Source of the DNA: Meira nashicola
Taxonomy: Eukaryota; Basidiomycota; Exobasidiomycetes; Exobasidiales; Brachybasidiaceae
NCBI GenBank assembly: GCA_001600355.1
Contig: BCJU01000001.1
Coordinates: 6,696,013 to 6,760,012, forward strand
Reading direction: 5' to 3'
Length of the DNA: 64,000 nt
The translations under genes were made by a program, and so were the position numbers. Within the stretch, counting starts at the first letter, position 1; each line of letters opens with the position of its first letter. Positions 20,502 through 31,325 of this stretch are shown one piece after another. The notes under the pieces were generated by a model. The model did not search any database and had not been told where the DNA came from. It saw nothing but the letters and a program-made list of their open reading frames with translations.

Positions 20502-21803
20502 TCAAAATTCCATATTGCTTGCTCGCCAACCAATGCCGGCATTTCTACCGATCAACCACCCAATTTGTTCTTGCATTCGCTGTCCTACGGCACACAGAGC
20601 GAGTTTGCAAGCTCTAATTTCTAGCCTGTTCCGTTCTGAAGATTGTTCATCTTCATTTGCTCCAAAAGAACGAATCGTGGTTAACGCTTCCAATCCGGCT
20701 AACCAACCTCTAACAGTTTCCGCACCAAACATCCTTCCTTCTTCGTTAACAGCTCTTGCAATCCAATCCACTAAGCGTGCCCAATGAAGTAGTAAATTTG
20801 GTATCAATTGTGAAACAATCGCATTCGGATTCACGGCAGATAATTTCTCATTTGCAAGTGAACCTCCATCTGAAGATGACATGGCATCATGATATGCTTT
20901 TAAGATCATCTTTGGCGTTCCTGTTTCGTTTGCAATGACAATCGGATGTCCATCATTGGCAGCATCGGGAGAGAATAGAGAGATGGACAAATTGGTTGGC
21001 GAATCAGGCAAAGCTGCCATCATCAACAGAGCACGTTCGGTGATCAAATGCAAAAATGCGTACATTGTTGATGGATGCGGTGGTTCCCTTTGATGTATGG
21101 AGGAAGTGCTTGCGTTCTCTTCATCCGTTGAAACAAAGAAAGGTAAAAAGCTCATAGATGTTGTTACGAAATCGGCCACAGGCATGCGTAAACGACCCCA
21201 TGAGAATTCATTCCTCATATCTGCTGCATTTAACAAGAGCATTTTTACCACTTTTTGACTTTCATCCAAAGCAGCTTCTACAGAAGTTAAAGTTGGCGTT
21301 GGAATGAGTCCTTGAATACGCTCTGCAGAAGATGGATCGGCCATGAGTAAACGAGAAAAGACGGTTAACAAAGATGCTTTATCCAAAGTGGCCAACATCT
21401 TTCCTACATCTGCGCTTTGCTGTGAATTCGAAGGACCAGAAGCAGGAGGAGAGTGACTTGAAGAAACTCTTGACTTCCGTCCACTGGCATTCCCCAAACC
21501 TGCTCTCATTCTTTTTGGCAAAGCTTGAAGAGAACGTGAAGATGTATGAGCAGATGTAGATTGAGCCGCATCCATCGTATCATCACTTTCTTCTGATGGT
21601 GAAACGCTTCTTTGACGTTTTGTTGTGCTGGTCGAACTTGTAGCTGTTGCATACATTGGTGGGTTGGCGAATGCGGTATTATTATGAACATTATTACTAC
21701 TGCCACCTGCGCCATGGCTGTGCAAACCAAACCCAAACGAAAACGCTGGTGGCTGCCCGTTGGTACCTCGAAGAGGTGAAGTTGTAATTGGTGGCATGAT
21801 CAT
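20502..21803 (-). CDS. STS1: Cut8/Sts1, nuclear proteasome tethering factor
   Basis: 433 aa from the ATG at 21803 (MIMPPITTSPLRG); the frame is open further upstream only from TTG, so an upstream non-coding exon or leader is possible (a TTTCCAG sits just before). The N-terminus is disordered with KRQRSVSPSEE and PKRMRAG basic clusters (nuclear signals). The Cut8 six-helix region begins near DVGKMLATLDKASLLTVFSR (about 160) and runs through ESQKVVKMLLLNA and PNLLLHWARLVDWIARAVNE to the end. In yeasts this family anchors the 26S proteasome in the nucleus, and the unstable N-terminus is ubiquitinated. Confidence 0.8.
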   Translation of the reverse strand: MIMPPITTSPLRGTNGQPPAFSFGFGLHSHGAGGSSNNVHNNTAFANPPMYATATSSTSTTKRQRSVSPSEESDDTMDAAQSTSAHTSSRSLQALPKRMRAGLGNASGRKSRVSSSHSPPASGPSNSQQSADVGKMLATLDKASLLTVFSRLLMADPSSAERIQGLIPTPTLTSVEAALDESQKVVKMLLLNAADMRNEFSWGRLRMPVADFVTTSMSFLPFFVSTDEENASTSSIHQREPPHPSTMYAFLHLITERALLMMAALPDSPTNLSISLFSPDAANDGHPIVIANETGTPKMILKAYHDAMSSSDGGSLANEKLSAVNPNAIVSQLIPNLLLHWARLVDWIARAVNEEGRMFGAETVRGWLAGLEALTTIRSFGANEDEQSSERNRLEIRACKLALCAVGQRMQEQIGWLIGRNAGIGWRASNMEF

Positions 21804-22121
21804 CTCAGATAAAGGTTTCTGGAAATTGGTTGTGTAAGATATCAATCCAGCCCTGCAAGAAGGCAAGATGATGGTGGAAGGCAAATGGGAAAGACGCGCA
21901 CTGCTCCCTGTATTTTACATAGACTACTTGCGTATGCTGAGCTTGCCTATTTTGGGCGAATGAGCACCTGCGCCTGCATGGAACAAAAATTTGTTAAAAT
22001 AAAATATCTGCAAACTTAACATAGGACTACTAAAGTCCGTGCGAGAGAATTCGGCATATTAGATTCTTGAATCACTTACAGTTACAACCATATTCCCATC
22101 TTTTGGGATGTAGAAGCAAAA
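21804..22121. other. Divergent promoter STS1 / BEACH gene
   Basis: 318 bp with no recognisable gene. Contains a possible 3' splice site (TCACTTACAG, about 22072-22081) just before the BEACH ATG, so an unseen leader exon is possible. Confidence 0.4.
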
Positions 22122-25100
22122 ATGACAAGTGATGACGAACGAATACCGGAAAAGGAGGAATGTGACAGGCTCACTACTCCAAGTCCATTATCCAATGTTC
22201 CTTCTGATGTGAGGGAATTGATCAAAAAAGCGGTGAACAATTCTACGTCCGCATCTTCGGAACAACTTGGAGCATTGGATAGTTTAATAGAAAAAGCTAC
22301 GAAAAATCCACTAGAACATCACGCAATCACATTCACTACTCCAGATGATATGATCAGTATGGCCGCTTTACGAAGACCATTTCCACCATCAATTTCTTCG
22401 ACTGGTTTCTCATTCTTCACTTCAATAAAAATCGTACAAGAGAGCACAATCCCGAATCCTACCGATATTTTGCACATATTTGATAGCGCTCAAAAGTCAT
22501 GTTCTGTCCGATTGACGATTGAACCTCAGACTAATCATTTGAGCTATTCATCTGGCATACGACATCAAACGCTACATTTTCCATCTGGCGTTTTACAGGT
22601 TGGAAAATGGCATCATGTATGCTTGATACATGCTAGACCCGCAGGAGATTCGCATTCAGCTTCAGTGCAATTGTATCTGGACGGAAAATTGGTCAATGAA
22701 TACAATAATGTGCTGTGGCCTTCTGCCCCTCCGCCTTCTAGTGTCGTACGAATGACAATTGGCGGTGGCCTGCCTTCCAAGCCTACGACTGCAACTGTCG
22801 CACCCATGGTCTGGTCAATAGGTCCAACCTATATGATCGATACCGCATTGGATTCAGAAGTACCATTTATCTTGGCAGAGTTGTCATCTAGTGGTTACGA
22901 TGGAAATTTTCAAGGCAATCTAGGCCGCTTTTTAACATACGCTACTAGTACAAAGGTAAACTTACGTCTTGCCAGTGCAGCAGCTGATGGGGAATCATCT
23001 ACAGAAGCAGCGGAAATGATTACTGGATCTGCAAAAAAAATCTTTCGGGAAGATGCATTTTATTTCATCATAAGTGGAGGTGAATCTACGTTGGCCGGCC
23101 AAATGATTCCAAATCGAGCTTCTTCTTCTCGTGCTAGACATCCTCAACCATGGTCTTTTGCCAGTCTCATAGGTAATGCGTCCTTGGCCAAGCATACAAC
23201 AGTTGAGACGTCTACCTTTGCTGATAATATTTGGCGATTAGGCGGTTTTGCTCTACTCTTTCGCATTATTGAACAAAGTCAAAGTTCTGAATCACTGGAA
23301 AAGAGTCTAACTTTATTCTTCACAGTGATTAGCTCTTCTTGGCGTTTGTCCGAGGAACTTGAAGTAGCTAGAGGGTATGAAGTGTTACATTATCTAATCT
23401 CTCAAAAGGGGCATTTACTTAATGTGCCTATTCTGCACACTTTCTGCAAAGCGATCGGTTGGGAGCATGAAGTTGGAAAAGAGGACCAATCGGTGGCACT
23501 GGTAAATCCGTTTCTGTTCCGTGTATGCATGCTTGACTTTGGATTATGGGCGAGTGCATTATCTTTAGAGGTACGAATTGCTCATTTGGAAGTATTGAAC
23601 TCACTTTTGAGAACATCGAAATATCGAAGATTTAATGCAAAACGTGTTGCAAAAATGCAAATCACTCGAAAACTTCTGTCATTTTTGAGCGGAACGAATA
23701 TCGGAAGCGAAATTGAATCTAACCACAATATGCTATCAACCTATACTTCTGAGCAACAAGCAATGCTTGCTGTAGAATATGTTTCTGCTTTGCGAACTTT
23801 GCTTGTCGCCAACTTCAACGATGCTGCGATCCGAGCCATTTCTAGCTTTTTGGCGATTCATCTATGCAAGCCAAAGGGTGACAATTCTCAACCTTCATTC
23901 ACGTACTTGATCGCTTCTACATCCTTTGAGATGCTAGGTGACTTGATGTTAGGAAGACCAGCTTACCTACGGAAATTCGGATCATTGGTTAATATACGAT
24001 GGTTAAGAATGTTTGTGAGCTTGACGACAGATCCGCGTGCTAGTAGAAGAGCATTAGATGTCATGGGAGGCTTAGTAACGCATGATCCTCGCTATGCCGA
24101 ACAAAAAGAACGGATCAAAGATGATGCACAACCTGCCACACCCACTGCCGCCAGAAGAGCTAAGCTTTGGTACGACAGTATTCGCATAGCTGAAGAAAGT
24201 CGTAATGTTCGGGTAAGAATGGACGCAAGGGAAGCATTGTCGATTGCTGCAAGACAGTGGCAAGTGCGAATGGTACCAGAGTTGTATCGTGAGCGGGGCT
24301 GTCTGGAGAAGGTGTCTACCACAGATCGCCCTTTTGAATTGGACCCTACGGAAGGGCCACTACGGATGCGTGCAAAACTTAAAGAATGGCGTGAACCATG
24401 GGATGATGTGCTTTCCACAAAGAAGCAACAAGATCATCTTCCATCTGATTTCAAAAGTATGCACATTGACGAAGGAAGCGGTATGGTAGCAGATGAAGAT
24501 GAAGCAGAAGCGGAAGGTATACCAACACCTTTGCCTACAACACACTCTCAACCCCAAACACCGATGGGTGATGCTTCCATACAAGGTGAGATCGGAGATG
24601 CGAATACGAGCATGGAAGCAAGTGTATCACTTGATTCATTCTCGGGAGATGCTTCACTTGCGCACGACGAAAAGTATCGAAGAATCATTCGTTCACTAGA
24701 ACGTGGAGATGTGATCGAAGGAGTAGAAAATTCACTGCGAGTCGTGTTTATTGAATGTCGTGCTTCTTTGCTCATCTTTGGTAAAAAGTGTTTCTATGTG
24801 ATCGATGACTATTTTCAACGTCCAGATGGAGAATTATGCAACGTATGGGAAGCACCTGAAGAAGAACGCGATACGATTGTTATGTCCACGTTGGGTACTA
24901 GCACAAATGGTTATCATAGCAAAGGAAGTAGTTCTACCGAAAAGGATGCCGTTACCAACACTAGAGAAGGCGGAAACGCTGTTGCTGCCATGACACTAGT
25001 CCAACAATTGGAAGGAGACCGTCAGCAGACTCGCCGGTGGAGATGGTCAGATTTGGATTTGATCACAATCAAGACATTCTTGCACAGAAAGACTGCTATC

Positions 25101-27545
25101 GAGATCGCTTTTCGCGATGGTCAAACTTGTCTTCTGGTTTTGGCAAGTACTTCTCAAGCCAATGCAGTGTACGAAACACTTTCTTCACGTAATCGAGCCG
25201 CAGCACAGGCTTTCAAAAATTTGACAAATGGTATCAGTCCACATCTCGAGCATTCCAATGGTGGTGCAGGCTTGGCAAGATTCAAAAGTGCCGTTTTACA
25301 GCGTGGCCCTGGTTATGCTTTCGGATCGATCACCCAACGATGGACGGAAGGTAAAATGTCAAACTTTGAATATTTAATGTGTCTCAATACAGCCTCAGGA
25401 AGGACGTATCAAGACATTACACAATATCCTATCATGCCGTTCATCTTACGCGATTACGCAAGCGAATCACTTGATCTCTCCAATCCAGACTCGTTCAGAG
25501 ATCTGTCATTACCTATGGGTGCCCAACAGCCTAGCAGACGTGAACAATTCCAAGAAAGATATGAACAGCTTGATGAAATGTATCAGATGGAAGGTGGGCC
25601 TGGTGGATCAATGCCTGCTCCATTCCACTACGGTACACATTACAGTACAGCTGCAACGGTGAGCGGCTTCTTGATTCGATTGCGACCGTTTGACAAGATC
25701 GTAAAGGCTTTGCAAGGTGGAACTTTTGATTTAGCAGATCGTACATTTGGCTCAATTGGACATGCGTATCATTCAGCTGCTGAAGGTTCCCTAGGAGATG
25801 TTCGAGAGCTAATCCCAGAAGCTTTCTATCTGCCTGATTTTCTTGTGAATGCAAACAAATTTGATTTTGGTCAAATGCAAAGTGGAACGGTTGTGAATGA
25901 CGTCGAACTTCCTCCCTGGGCTCAAAACGATCCACTTTTATTCATCAAATTGCATCGAGAAGCATTAGAAAGCGATTATGTCTCTCAACGGTTGCATTTG
26001 TGGATAGATCTTATTTTTGGATATAAGCAACGTGGACCAGCTGCAGTTGAGGCTACCAATTGCTTCCATGAACTTTCTTATCAGGACGGATCAGTAGATA
26101 TTCAGACCATAGAATCACCATTGGAACGACAGGCAGTGTTGAAAACCATTCACATGTTTGGAGTATGTCCACGTCAACTTTTTAAGGAACCGCATCCAGC
26201 CCGACAAGCCCCTCCAAAGTCTGAGCTGAGATTATCAGTTCCGCGAACACCTTGGCTTTTAACTCAAAGTGCAGCTCCAATCCGTATGATGAAACAATCT
26301 GCTGTTCACTTCCTCTACCTTCCCGCTCCTGGAAGTGGACATGGAGATATTGCAAAAACGTTTGGATCTCCGAAAGAGTATCTCATCCTGTTACAAGCAT
26401 CTATGTCTCTTTCTTTCGGACATGCTGACGGAAGCGTACGCTTTTATGCTAGAGATAATAAGGATGAAGTTAAGGGAGTTGCTGAGCAAGTATTACCAGA
26501 ACAAATCACTTGCGTCGCGGATGCAAGTCTTTCATCCACTTCTTCCAAACAGAAACAAGTACGTATCTTGATAGGTGGATCAGAAGGAGCATTGACAGCA
26601 TGTGAAATCGATCCTACTTCATATGAAATGAACACTGTCAAAGCGTATAGAGGTGGTCATACAGATGCAATTCTATGTTTAGATCATTGCGCCGCTTGGA
26701 GCTTAACCGTCAGTGGTTCACAAGATGGAACGGCGATCGTTTGGGACCATCTTGGTGCTTATGTAAGATCTCTACCGCATGATGAGCCGGTTCAATGTGT
26801 CACTATTTCACGTTCTAGTGGTTTGATCGCAACTGCTTCAGGTTTAACTCTTAAGCTTTGGTCCATCAATGGAGATTTTATCGCCTCGATTGAGACTAGT
26901 AACGACTTGGATGACAAAGTGACATGCTTGACCATTTACGAAGGTGCAAAAGCCGATGGAGGCAATAACGAATTCCCAAGTACATCCAGTCTTTCGACGA
27001 TGATGTCTTGTGATGATGATCAGCAAAGTTTATGCATGATCTTTACAGGACATCGGGGTAAAATGATCGGATGGAGATGCGTTTCCGATCATGAACGTAA
27101 AGCGGAAGCTAAGAAGAGACAATCAATTGCTTCTATCTCAGCTTTCAATAGTACTGGCTGGCGTCTAGAACCATTCCATGTATCTGAACACCGTGATCGG
27201 GTCATGCCAGGCTCTTCACCACGAATTGGTGCTCAAGCCTTGATTACCGCTCTGAAGTTTTTTGGAGACACTCTGTTGTCCGGTGATGAACTTGGAAGGG
27301 TGTACGCTTGGACTTTGCCGGGAGAATCAGTTGATGTGACTTTGACGTCGACAAACATGTGCATGCAATGTGCTCGCAAGCTTGGCATTTTTGAGAAAAA
27401 ACTTCATTGTTCCACTTGTGGTGCACTTTGTTGTTTGTCATGTCTTTTCAGTTTAGCAGGATCTCCGTTTGGACCCCATAAATATTGTGCAGATTGTAGA
27501 GATCATTTGAGCTTATTGGTTTCCAAATCTCCTTCCTTACATTAG
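22122..27545 (+). CDS. PH-BEACH-WD40-FYVE protein (ALFY/WDFY-like, BEACH family)
   Basis: 1807 aa, one exon. Domains in order: ConA-like lectin fold (about 85-260, with VGKWHHVCLIH); armadillo-like helices (about 370-700); PH-BEACH (about 858-1030, with CYVIDDYF-type strands and RRWRWSDLDLI); BEACH (about 1075-1340, with TQRWTEGKMSNFEYLMCLN and TQYPIMPFILRDY); WD40 repeats (about 1400-1735, including SGSQDGTAIVWD); and a C-terminal FYVE-type zinc finger (about 1742-1795) with four Cys pairs. This order is that of ALFY/WDFY3, which links PI3P membranes to selective autophagy in animals. It lacks most of the long N-terminal region of animal ALFY. Probably an endosome/autophagy scaffold. Confidence 0.92.
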   Translation: MTSDDERIPEKEECDRLTTPSPLSNVPSDVRELIKKAVNNSTSASSEQLGALDSLIEKATKNPLEHHAITFTTPDDMISMAALRRPFPPSISSTGFSFFTSIKIVQESTIPNPTDILHIFDSAQKSCSVRLTIEPQTNHLSYSSGIRHQTLHFPSGVLQVGKWHHVCLIHARPAGDSHSASVQLYLDGKLVNEYNNVLWPSAPPPSSVVRMTIGGGLPSKPTTATVAPMVWSIGPTYMIDTALDSEVPFILAELSSSGYDGNFQGNLGRFLTYATSTKVNLRLASAAADGESSTEAAEMITGSAKKIFREDAFYFIISGGESTLAGQMIPNRASSSRARHPQPWSFASLIGNASLAKHTTVETSTFADNIWRLGGFALLFRIIEQSQSSESLEKSLTLFFTVISSSWRLSEELEVARGYEVLHYLISQKGHLLNVPILHTFCKAIGWEHEVGKEDQSVALVNPFLFRVCMLDFGLWASALSLEVRIAHLEVLNSLLRTSKYRRFNAKRVAKMQITRKLLSFLSGTNIGSEIESNHNMLSTYTSEQQAMLAVEYVSALRTLLVANFNDAAIRAISSFLAIHLCKPKGDNSQPSFTYLIASTSFEMLGDLMLGRPAYLRKFGSLVNIRWLRMFVSLTTDPRASRRALDVMGGLVTHDPRYAEQKERIKDDAQPATPTAARRAKLWYDSIRIAEESRNVRVRMDAREALSIAARQWQVRMVPELYRERGCLEKVSTTDRPFELDPTEGPLRMRAKLKEWREPWDDVLSTKKQQDHLPSDFKSMHIDEGSGMVADEDEAEAEGIPTPLPTTHSQPQTPMGDASIQGEIGDANTSMEASVSLDSFSGDASLAHDEKYRRIIRSLERGDVIEGVENSLRVVFIECRASLLIFGKKCFYVIDDYFQRPDGELCNVWEAPEEERDTIVMSTLGTSTNGYHSKGSSSTEKDAVTNTREGGNAVAAMTLVQQLEGDRQQTRRWRWSDLDLITIKTFLHRKTAIEIAFRDGQTCLLVLASTSQANAVYETLSSRNRAAAQAFKNLTNGISPHLEHSNGGAGLARFKSAVLQRGPGYAFGSITQRWTEGKMSNFEYLMCLNTASGRTYQDITQYPIMPFILRDYASESLDLSNPDSFRDLSLPMGAQQPSRREQFQERYEQLDEMYQMEGGPGGSMPAPFHYGTHYSTAATVSGFLIRLRPFDKIVKALQGGTFDLADRTFGSIGHAYHSAAEGSLGDVRELIPEAFYLPDFLVNANKFDFGQMQSGTVVNDVELPPWAQNDPLLFIKLHREALESDYVSQRLHLWIDLIFGYKQRGPAAVEATNCFHELSYQDGSVDIQTIESPLERQAVLKTIHMFGVCPRQLFKEPHPARQAPPKSELRLSVPRTPWLLTQSAAPIRMMKQSAVHFLYLPAPGSGHGDIAKTFGSPKEYLILLQASMSLSFGHADGSVRFYARDNKDEVKGVAEQVLPEQITCVADASLSSTSSKQKQVRILIGGSEGALTACEIDPTSYEMNTVKAYRGGHTDAILCLDHCAAWSLTVSGSQDGTAIVWDHLGAYVRSLPHDEPVQCVTISRSSGLIATASGLTLKLWSINGDFIASIETSNDLDDKVTCLTIYEGAKADGGNNEFPSTSSLSTMMSCDDDQQSLCMIFTGHRGKMIGWRCVSDHERKAEAKKRQSIASISAFNSTGWRLEPFHVSEHRDRVMPGSSPRIGAQALITALKFFGDTLLSGDELGRVYAWTLPGESVDVTLTSTNMCMQCARKLGIFEKKLHCSTCGALCCLSCLFSLAGSPFGPHKYCADCRDHLSLLVSKSPSLH

Positions 27546-27725
27546 ACATAATTTGTAATTTTAATCATCAATCAATCATTCACATTTGTACTGAATATCA
27601 TCATCATTTTTTATTATTATCATGTGCTTTGTGAATATATTGTGAAGAATGCGTTAGAATCATAAAACGTTTTGACTATGTTACATGGTGGTGAATATGC
27701 TATTATTTTTATGTGCGGTAATTGG

Positions 27726-28439
27726 TTACCATTCAAGTTCAGAAGAGAGTTTAGAAAATACGTAATCACGTCCATCAATGGAAGCAACGCCATCTCGAAG
27801 TACACATTTCCATTTGTTACGTACTCGTTGTACCTTATCGTAAAGGCACAAGATCATATCTTCGTTTCCATCAGCGTCTAGATTACCTTCCATTTCATCT
27901 TCATCGGAATCATCCAAGTCTGATCCAATCTCGTTATCGTCAGTGGCAGGACGTTTGCGCTTATTGGCTGCATTACTAGAACCTGCGCCTGTATCGTCCA
28001 ATAATCCATTAATGTTGGCACTTTGATGTGGATTGGATCCATTGACAAAAGTTGCCGGTTGTTCTCCATTTGAGTTTTCCGAATGAACGTTTGAAGATCC
28101 ATTTGTACGAGCAACTTTATTCGAATTGCTTTCTTCATCTTCTTTTTTCACAGTAACATCTTTAATTTCGCCATTTTCACCTTTTGTTGCTTGTGAACTA
28201 CTTTCTCCCGTCGCTGCTGCTGTTGAAGAACCTTCTTTTTGATTTTTACCTTTTGGTAAAACTGGAGCAGCACCTTCAAAGTCTGCTACACCGGTCGAAA
28301 CGATCTTTTGCTCCCATGATCTCTGTAATTCGTCAAGAACTTCTTTTTCGATTCCCATATCTTCGAAATCTTGACGAACGTTTGCAATCACATCATCAAT
28401 GATCATTCGATAAGTGGCAGAAACTGCTTTGTTACTCAT
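27726..28439 (-). CDS. TOA1: TFIIA large subunit (alpha/beta)
   Basis: 237 aa, intronless. The N-terminal helical domain (about 8-48; YRMIIDDVIANVRQDFEDMG) and the C-terminal beta-barrel strand region (about 190-237; LCLYDKVQRVRNKWKCVLRD, ending in SSELEW) are characteristic of TFIIA-alpha/beta. The linker is low-complexity, ending in an acidic stretch (SDLDDSDEDEMEG). It binds TBP-DNA with the small subunit Toa2 for RNA polymerase II initiation. Converges with the BEACH gene across a 180-bp gap. Confidence 0.95.
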   Translation of the reverse strand: MSNKAVSATYRMIIDDVIANVRQDFEDMGIEKEVLDELQRSWEQKIVSTGVADFEGAAPVLPKGKNQKEGSSTAAATGESSSQATKGENGEIKDVTVKKEDEESNSNKVARTNGSSNVHSENSNGEQPATFVNGSNPHQSANINGLLDDTGAGSSNAANKRKRPATDDNEIGSDLDDSDEDEMEGNLDADGNEDMILCLYDKVQRVRNKWKCVLRDGVASIDGRDYVFSKLSSELEW

Positions 28440-29789
28440 CCTTGCTGCTCAAACGTTCCTTAGAATCTCTCTTCACTCTGAAATGCTTTAAGTTTTTCGC
28501 TCTTTTAATTGGAAATGATCAATGATTCCTCCCTCTTTCAAGAAAAGAAAAATCCCCCCTTTCTGCCGTCGCCGCCAGCAGCTTTTTTTTGCCTGGTTGA
28601 TGAAGATTCAACAAGCGAACGATATAATTCGATAAAGAAAAGACTTGATTTGAAGCTGCTGGCGATGAAAGGTTTTGAGTGGATGTCTTTTTCCCTTCTA
28701 TTGCTTCAAAAAGAAGCAGCGTGTTGATGGCGATAAGGTAAAGATGCTGAGCTCTTTTTATATGCGCGCAATATGGATATATTTATACACAAAGACTGGC
28801 ACGTGAGATGTCGGGCGCGCAAGTCGAGTTTATGAATACACACACTAGAGTAGATTAGGCTTCAGATGTCTTGTCAAAATAGGCGTCAAAATACATAGGC
28901 AGAGAAATGCGCGCAAGGCGCAGGGCGCGGCTCTATGCACTTTTGCTTAAATAAAGCACGCAAGCCTATGACGTACACAATTAATCCCCGTAAGCTGGAG
29001 CCCGCTTGTTAGTCTTCCTGAGAATTAAAAAAGAAAGCCATGTTAAGTGTGCAGTGCATCAGGTACAGATTGAATAAAAGATGCGGAGACGAAAAGGTGA
29101 GAGAGTGGAAATCATTTTTTGTTTCTGATTGATATCCAAAGCAAATATTAAATAGTCTTTAAATATGAAAGTTTGGCCATATTACATAATGTCAACCATC
29201 TTATATCAAGGAAAAGATAAATAAGAACAAGAAGCCGAAATACACGGAAATGAGAATAAGAAGCCGAAGTACCCGGTCAAGATGGTTATGAAAACTCTGG
29301 AATGTACATTTTCCCGCATAAGCAATGGTTTCAAGAAGTTTAAAATTTGTGTATGTACATGAACAATGTTGTACACGCGCAAAACACTGATATGCCAGCA
29401 TCTTAAATGTGGGGATAAATAACGCGCAAAAGACTGATTTTTTTCCCACTAACATTTTTTTTTCTCCACACAAGAGACCGAAGACCGATGACGGCGAAAC
29501 TTGAAACTTTTCACTGTATGTATGTATGCATGAATGTATGCAAAATGTACTTCATCTTCACTGGTCTCACACTGCAATCGAACATTTGTATGCACTTTTG
29601 TGAAAAACAAACTTTTCTCAAAGTGTGGATCACTTCATACTCAGATCTAAAGTTTGTATGCACGAAACTCCACTTTCACCGAGAGCTTCCTAGAATATAA
29701 GATATTTTATGAACCAAGCAGAGATATAATCATTACCATCTCTACCCTTTATACCATCATCTCCTTCAAGAAGAAGAGACAAAAGAAAG
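28440..29789. other. Intergenic region (1.35 kb), divergent promoters
   Basis: Between TOA1 and the MBOAT gene. GC-rich GCGCGC words cluster at about 28760-28930 in otherwise AT-rich DNA, and short TATG/TATGCA repeats lie at about 29515-29545. No gene seen. Confidence 0.55.
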
Positions 29790-31325
29790 ATGGAGTACGT
29801 ACGTAGATCAACCGATAAAGCCATTGATGCTTGGCTTGCAAATTCACCAAAAGTAAAATCAGGTTATAGTCGTTTAGGGTTCAAATTACTCAAAAAGGAT
29901 CCAATTCTAGAAGGTGCACGTTATTTTGGATTCAAGGTAACCGAATATGATCTTCCAGCTTATCCTGTTCGTCAATTAGCCGGTGTTGCAAATGAATTAT
30001 TAGCATTTATGCTTGCATCCACTGCTGTTTGTTATTTCTTATATCACTTTGTCGCTAAAACACCTCTCTTGCGTCAAGCTTGCGTTGGAGGAATGATTGC
30101 AACTTTGCTCGCTTGGCCAATTGTGACTGGTCAAAGTGGTATTATGTTATTGGATTTCTGGAAACCGGCTTTAGGATTCAGATCTTGCTTATTGGTTTGG
30201 GATATTTTCAACATTCGTACAGAAGAAGAAGTAAATAATTGGTCTGCAGCTCGTTTCTTTTGCCATTTGTGGGCTTTCCCAAAAGAAGAAGAAGAGATTG
30301 CAGAACGCGCACAAGAAGAAGGATTCAAACGTAATGCGATTTGGGAAAACGCCAAAGGTTTACCAAAAGTCTTTTTGGAAGGCATTTTGTTATTGTTAAC
30401 CTTATACGTCATTCCTCCATTTGAACTCACACGTAATATGAGCCAATTCGCATATCATTGCTACTGTGACGCTCTCGGTTTTTGCATTTTGATGGCTTTG
30501 GCTTTGTTCGGAGATGGTTTGTTGAAACTTATTGGAATGGTTTGCAATGTCGAAATGGCAGACATGTTTGAAAATCCATTGGGAACAATCAACATTCGTT
30601 TATTCTGGTCTCACTGGAATCGTGCAATCGCAACTGTTTTGCATCGTGTCGTTTTTGGCGGAGGTCGTAATTCAAAATCTTCTCTCAAAGCTAAGAAGAA
30701 GGCACAAAAGTTAGACTCTGCTAATAAATTGGTAAATGGACAAATTACAGCTAATCAAAGACGTCACTTGGATCATTTGAGTGAAACAGAAGCAGAAGGT
30801 GGACGTACAGAAGATGAAGAAGATCAAAAGCGTGCCGGCAGACGTGCACGTCAACAAGGCTTGACAATGACTTCTTCTCCTTTAGCTAAAAGTAACGGAA
30901 CAGATGAAAAGACAAACGGATATGCAAATGGAAGTGCTTCAAGCAGCGGAAAGCCACGTTCACCCTTTTTGCCAAAAGCAGCAGCAGCAATTGCAACTTT
31001 TGCAATGTCGGGTATTTTCCATGAATGGATTACTGCAATGACTTTACATTATGCATCAGGAGAAAATTTCCTATTCTTCGTTTTGAACGGTGTTGCAACT
31101 GTTGTTTCTACATGGTTCAGAAGGACATATCCTGAAGCAAACGCAAAAATTCCAACCTTTGTTGCCGTTTTATTATTGCATTCCTTCTTTTTGGCTGTTA
31201 TTCCACTCTTCTGCGCACCTTTCATTCAACGTGGATTCTTTATGCAATTGGAAGGTCTCAAATATGAATTGCTACCTTGGCAATCACGCAAACGTGGTAG
31301 TTTCATCTACTTATTTGGTCAATAA
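29790..31325 (+). CDS. Wax-synthase-like MBOAT acyltransferase
   Basis: 511 aa, polytopic. Hydrophobic segments lie at about 65-90, 95-120, 190-215, 225-250, 395-420, 425-440 and 450-475. RLFWSHWNR (about 270-278) and FAMSGIFHEW (about 404-413), with the likely catalytic histidine of the FHEW motif, match the wax synthase (MBOAT_2) family, which moves an acyl chain from CoA to a lipid or small-molecule alcohol in the ER. A charged, Ser-rich cytosolic insert (about 290-390) separates these two motifs. The substrate cannot be read from sequence. Many basidiomycetes have several such genes. Intronless. Confidence 0.8.
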   Translation: MEYVRRSTDKAIDAWLANSPKVKSGYSRLGFKLLKKDPILEGARYFGFKVTEYDLPAYPVRQLAGVANELLAFMLASTAVCYFLYHFVAKTPLLRQACVGGMIATLLAWPIVTGQSGIMLLDFWKPALGFRSCLLVWDIFNIRTEEEVNNWSAARFFCHLWAFPKEEEEIAERAQEEGFKRNAIWENAKGLPKVFLEGILLLLTLYVIPPFELTRNMSQFAYHCYCDALGFCILMALALFGDGLLKLIGMVCNVEMADMFENPLGTINIRLFWSHWNRAIATVLHRVVFGGGRNSKSSLKAKKKAQKLDSANKLVNGQITANQRRHLDHLSETEAEGGRTEDEEDQKRAGRRARQQGLTMTSSPLAKSNGTDEKTNGYANGSASSSGKPRSPFLPKAAAAIATFAMSGIFHEWITAMTLHYASGENFLFFVLNGVATVVSTWFRRTYPEANAKIPTFVAVLLLHSFFLAVIPLFCAPFIQRGFFMQLEGLKYELLPWQSRKRGSFIYLFGQ

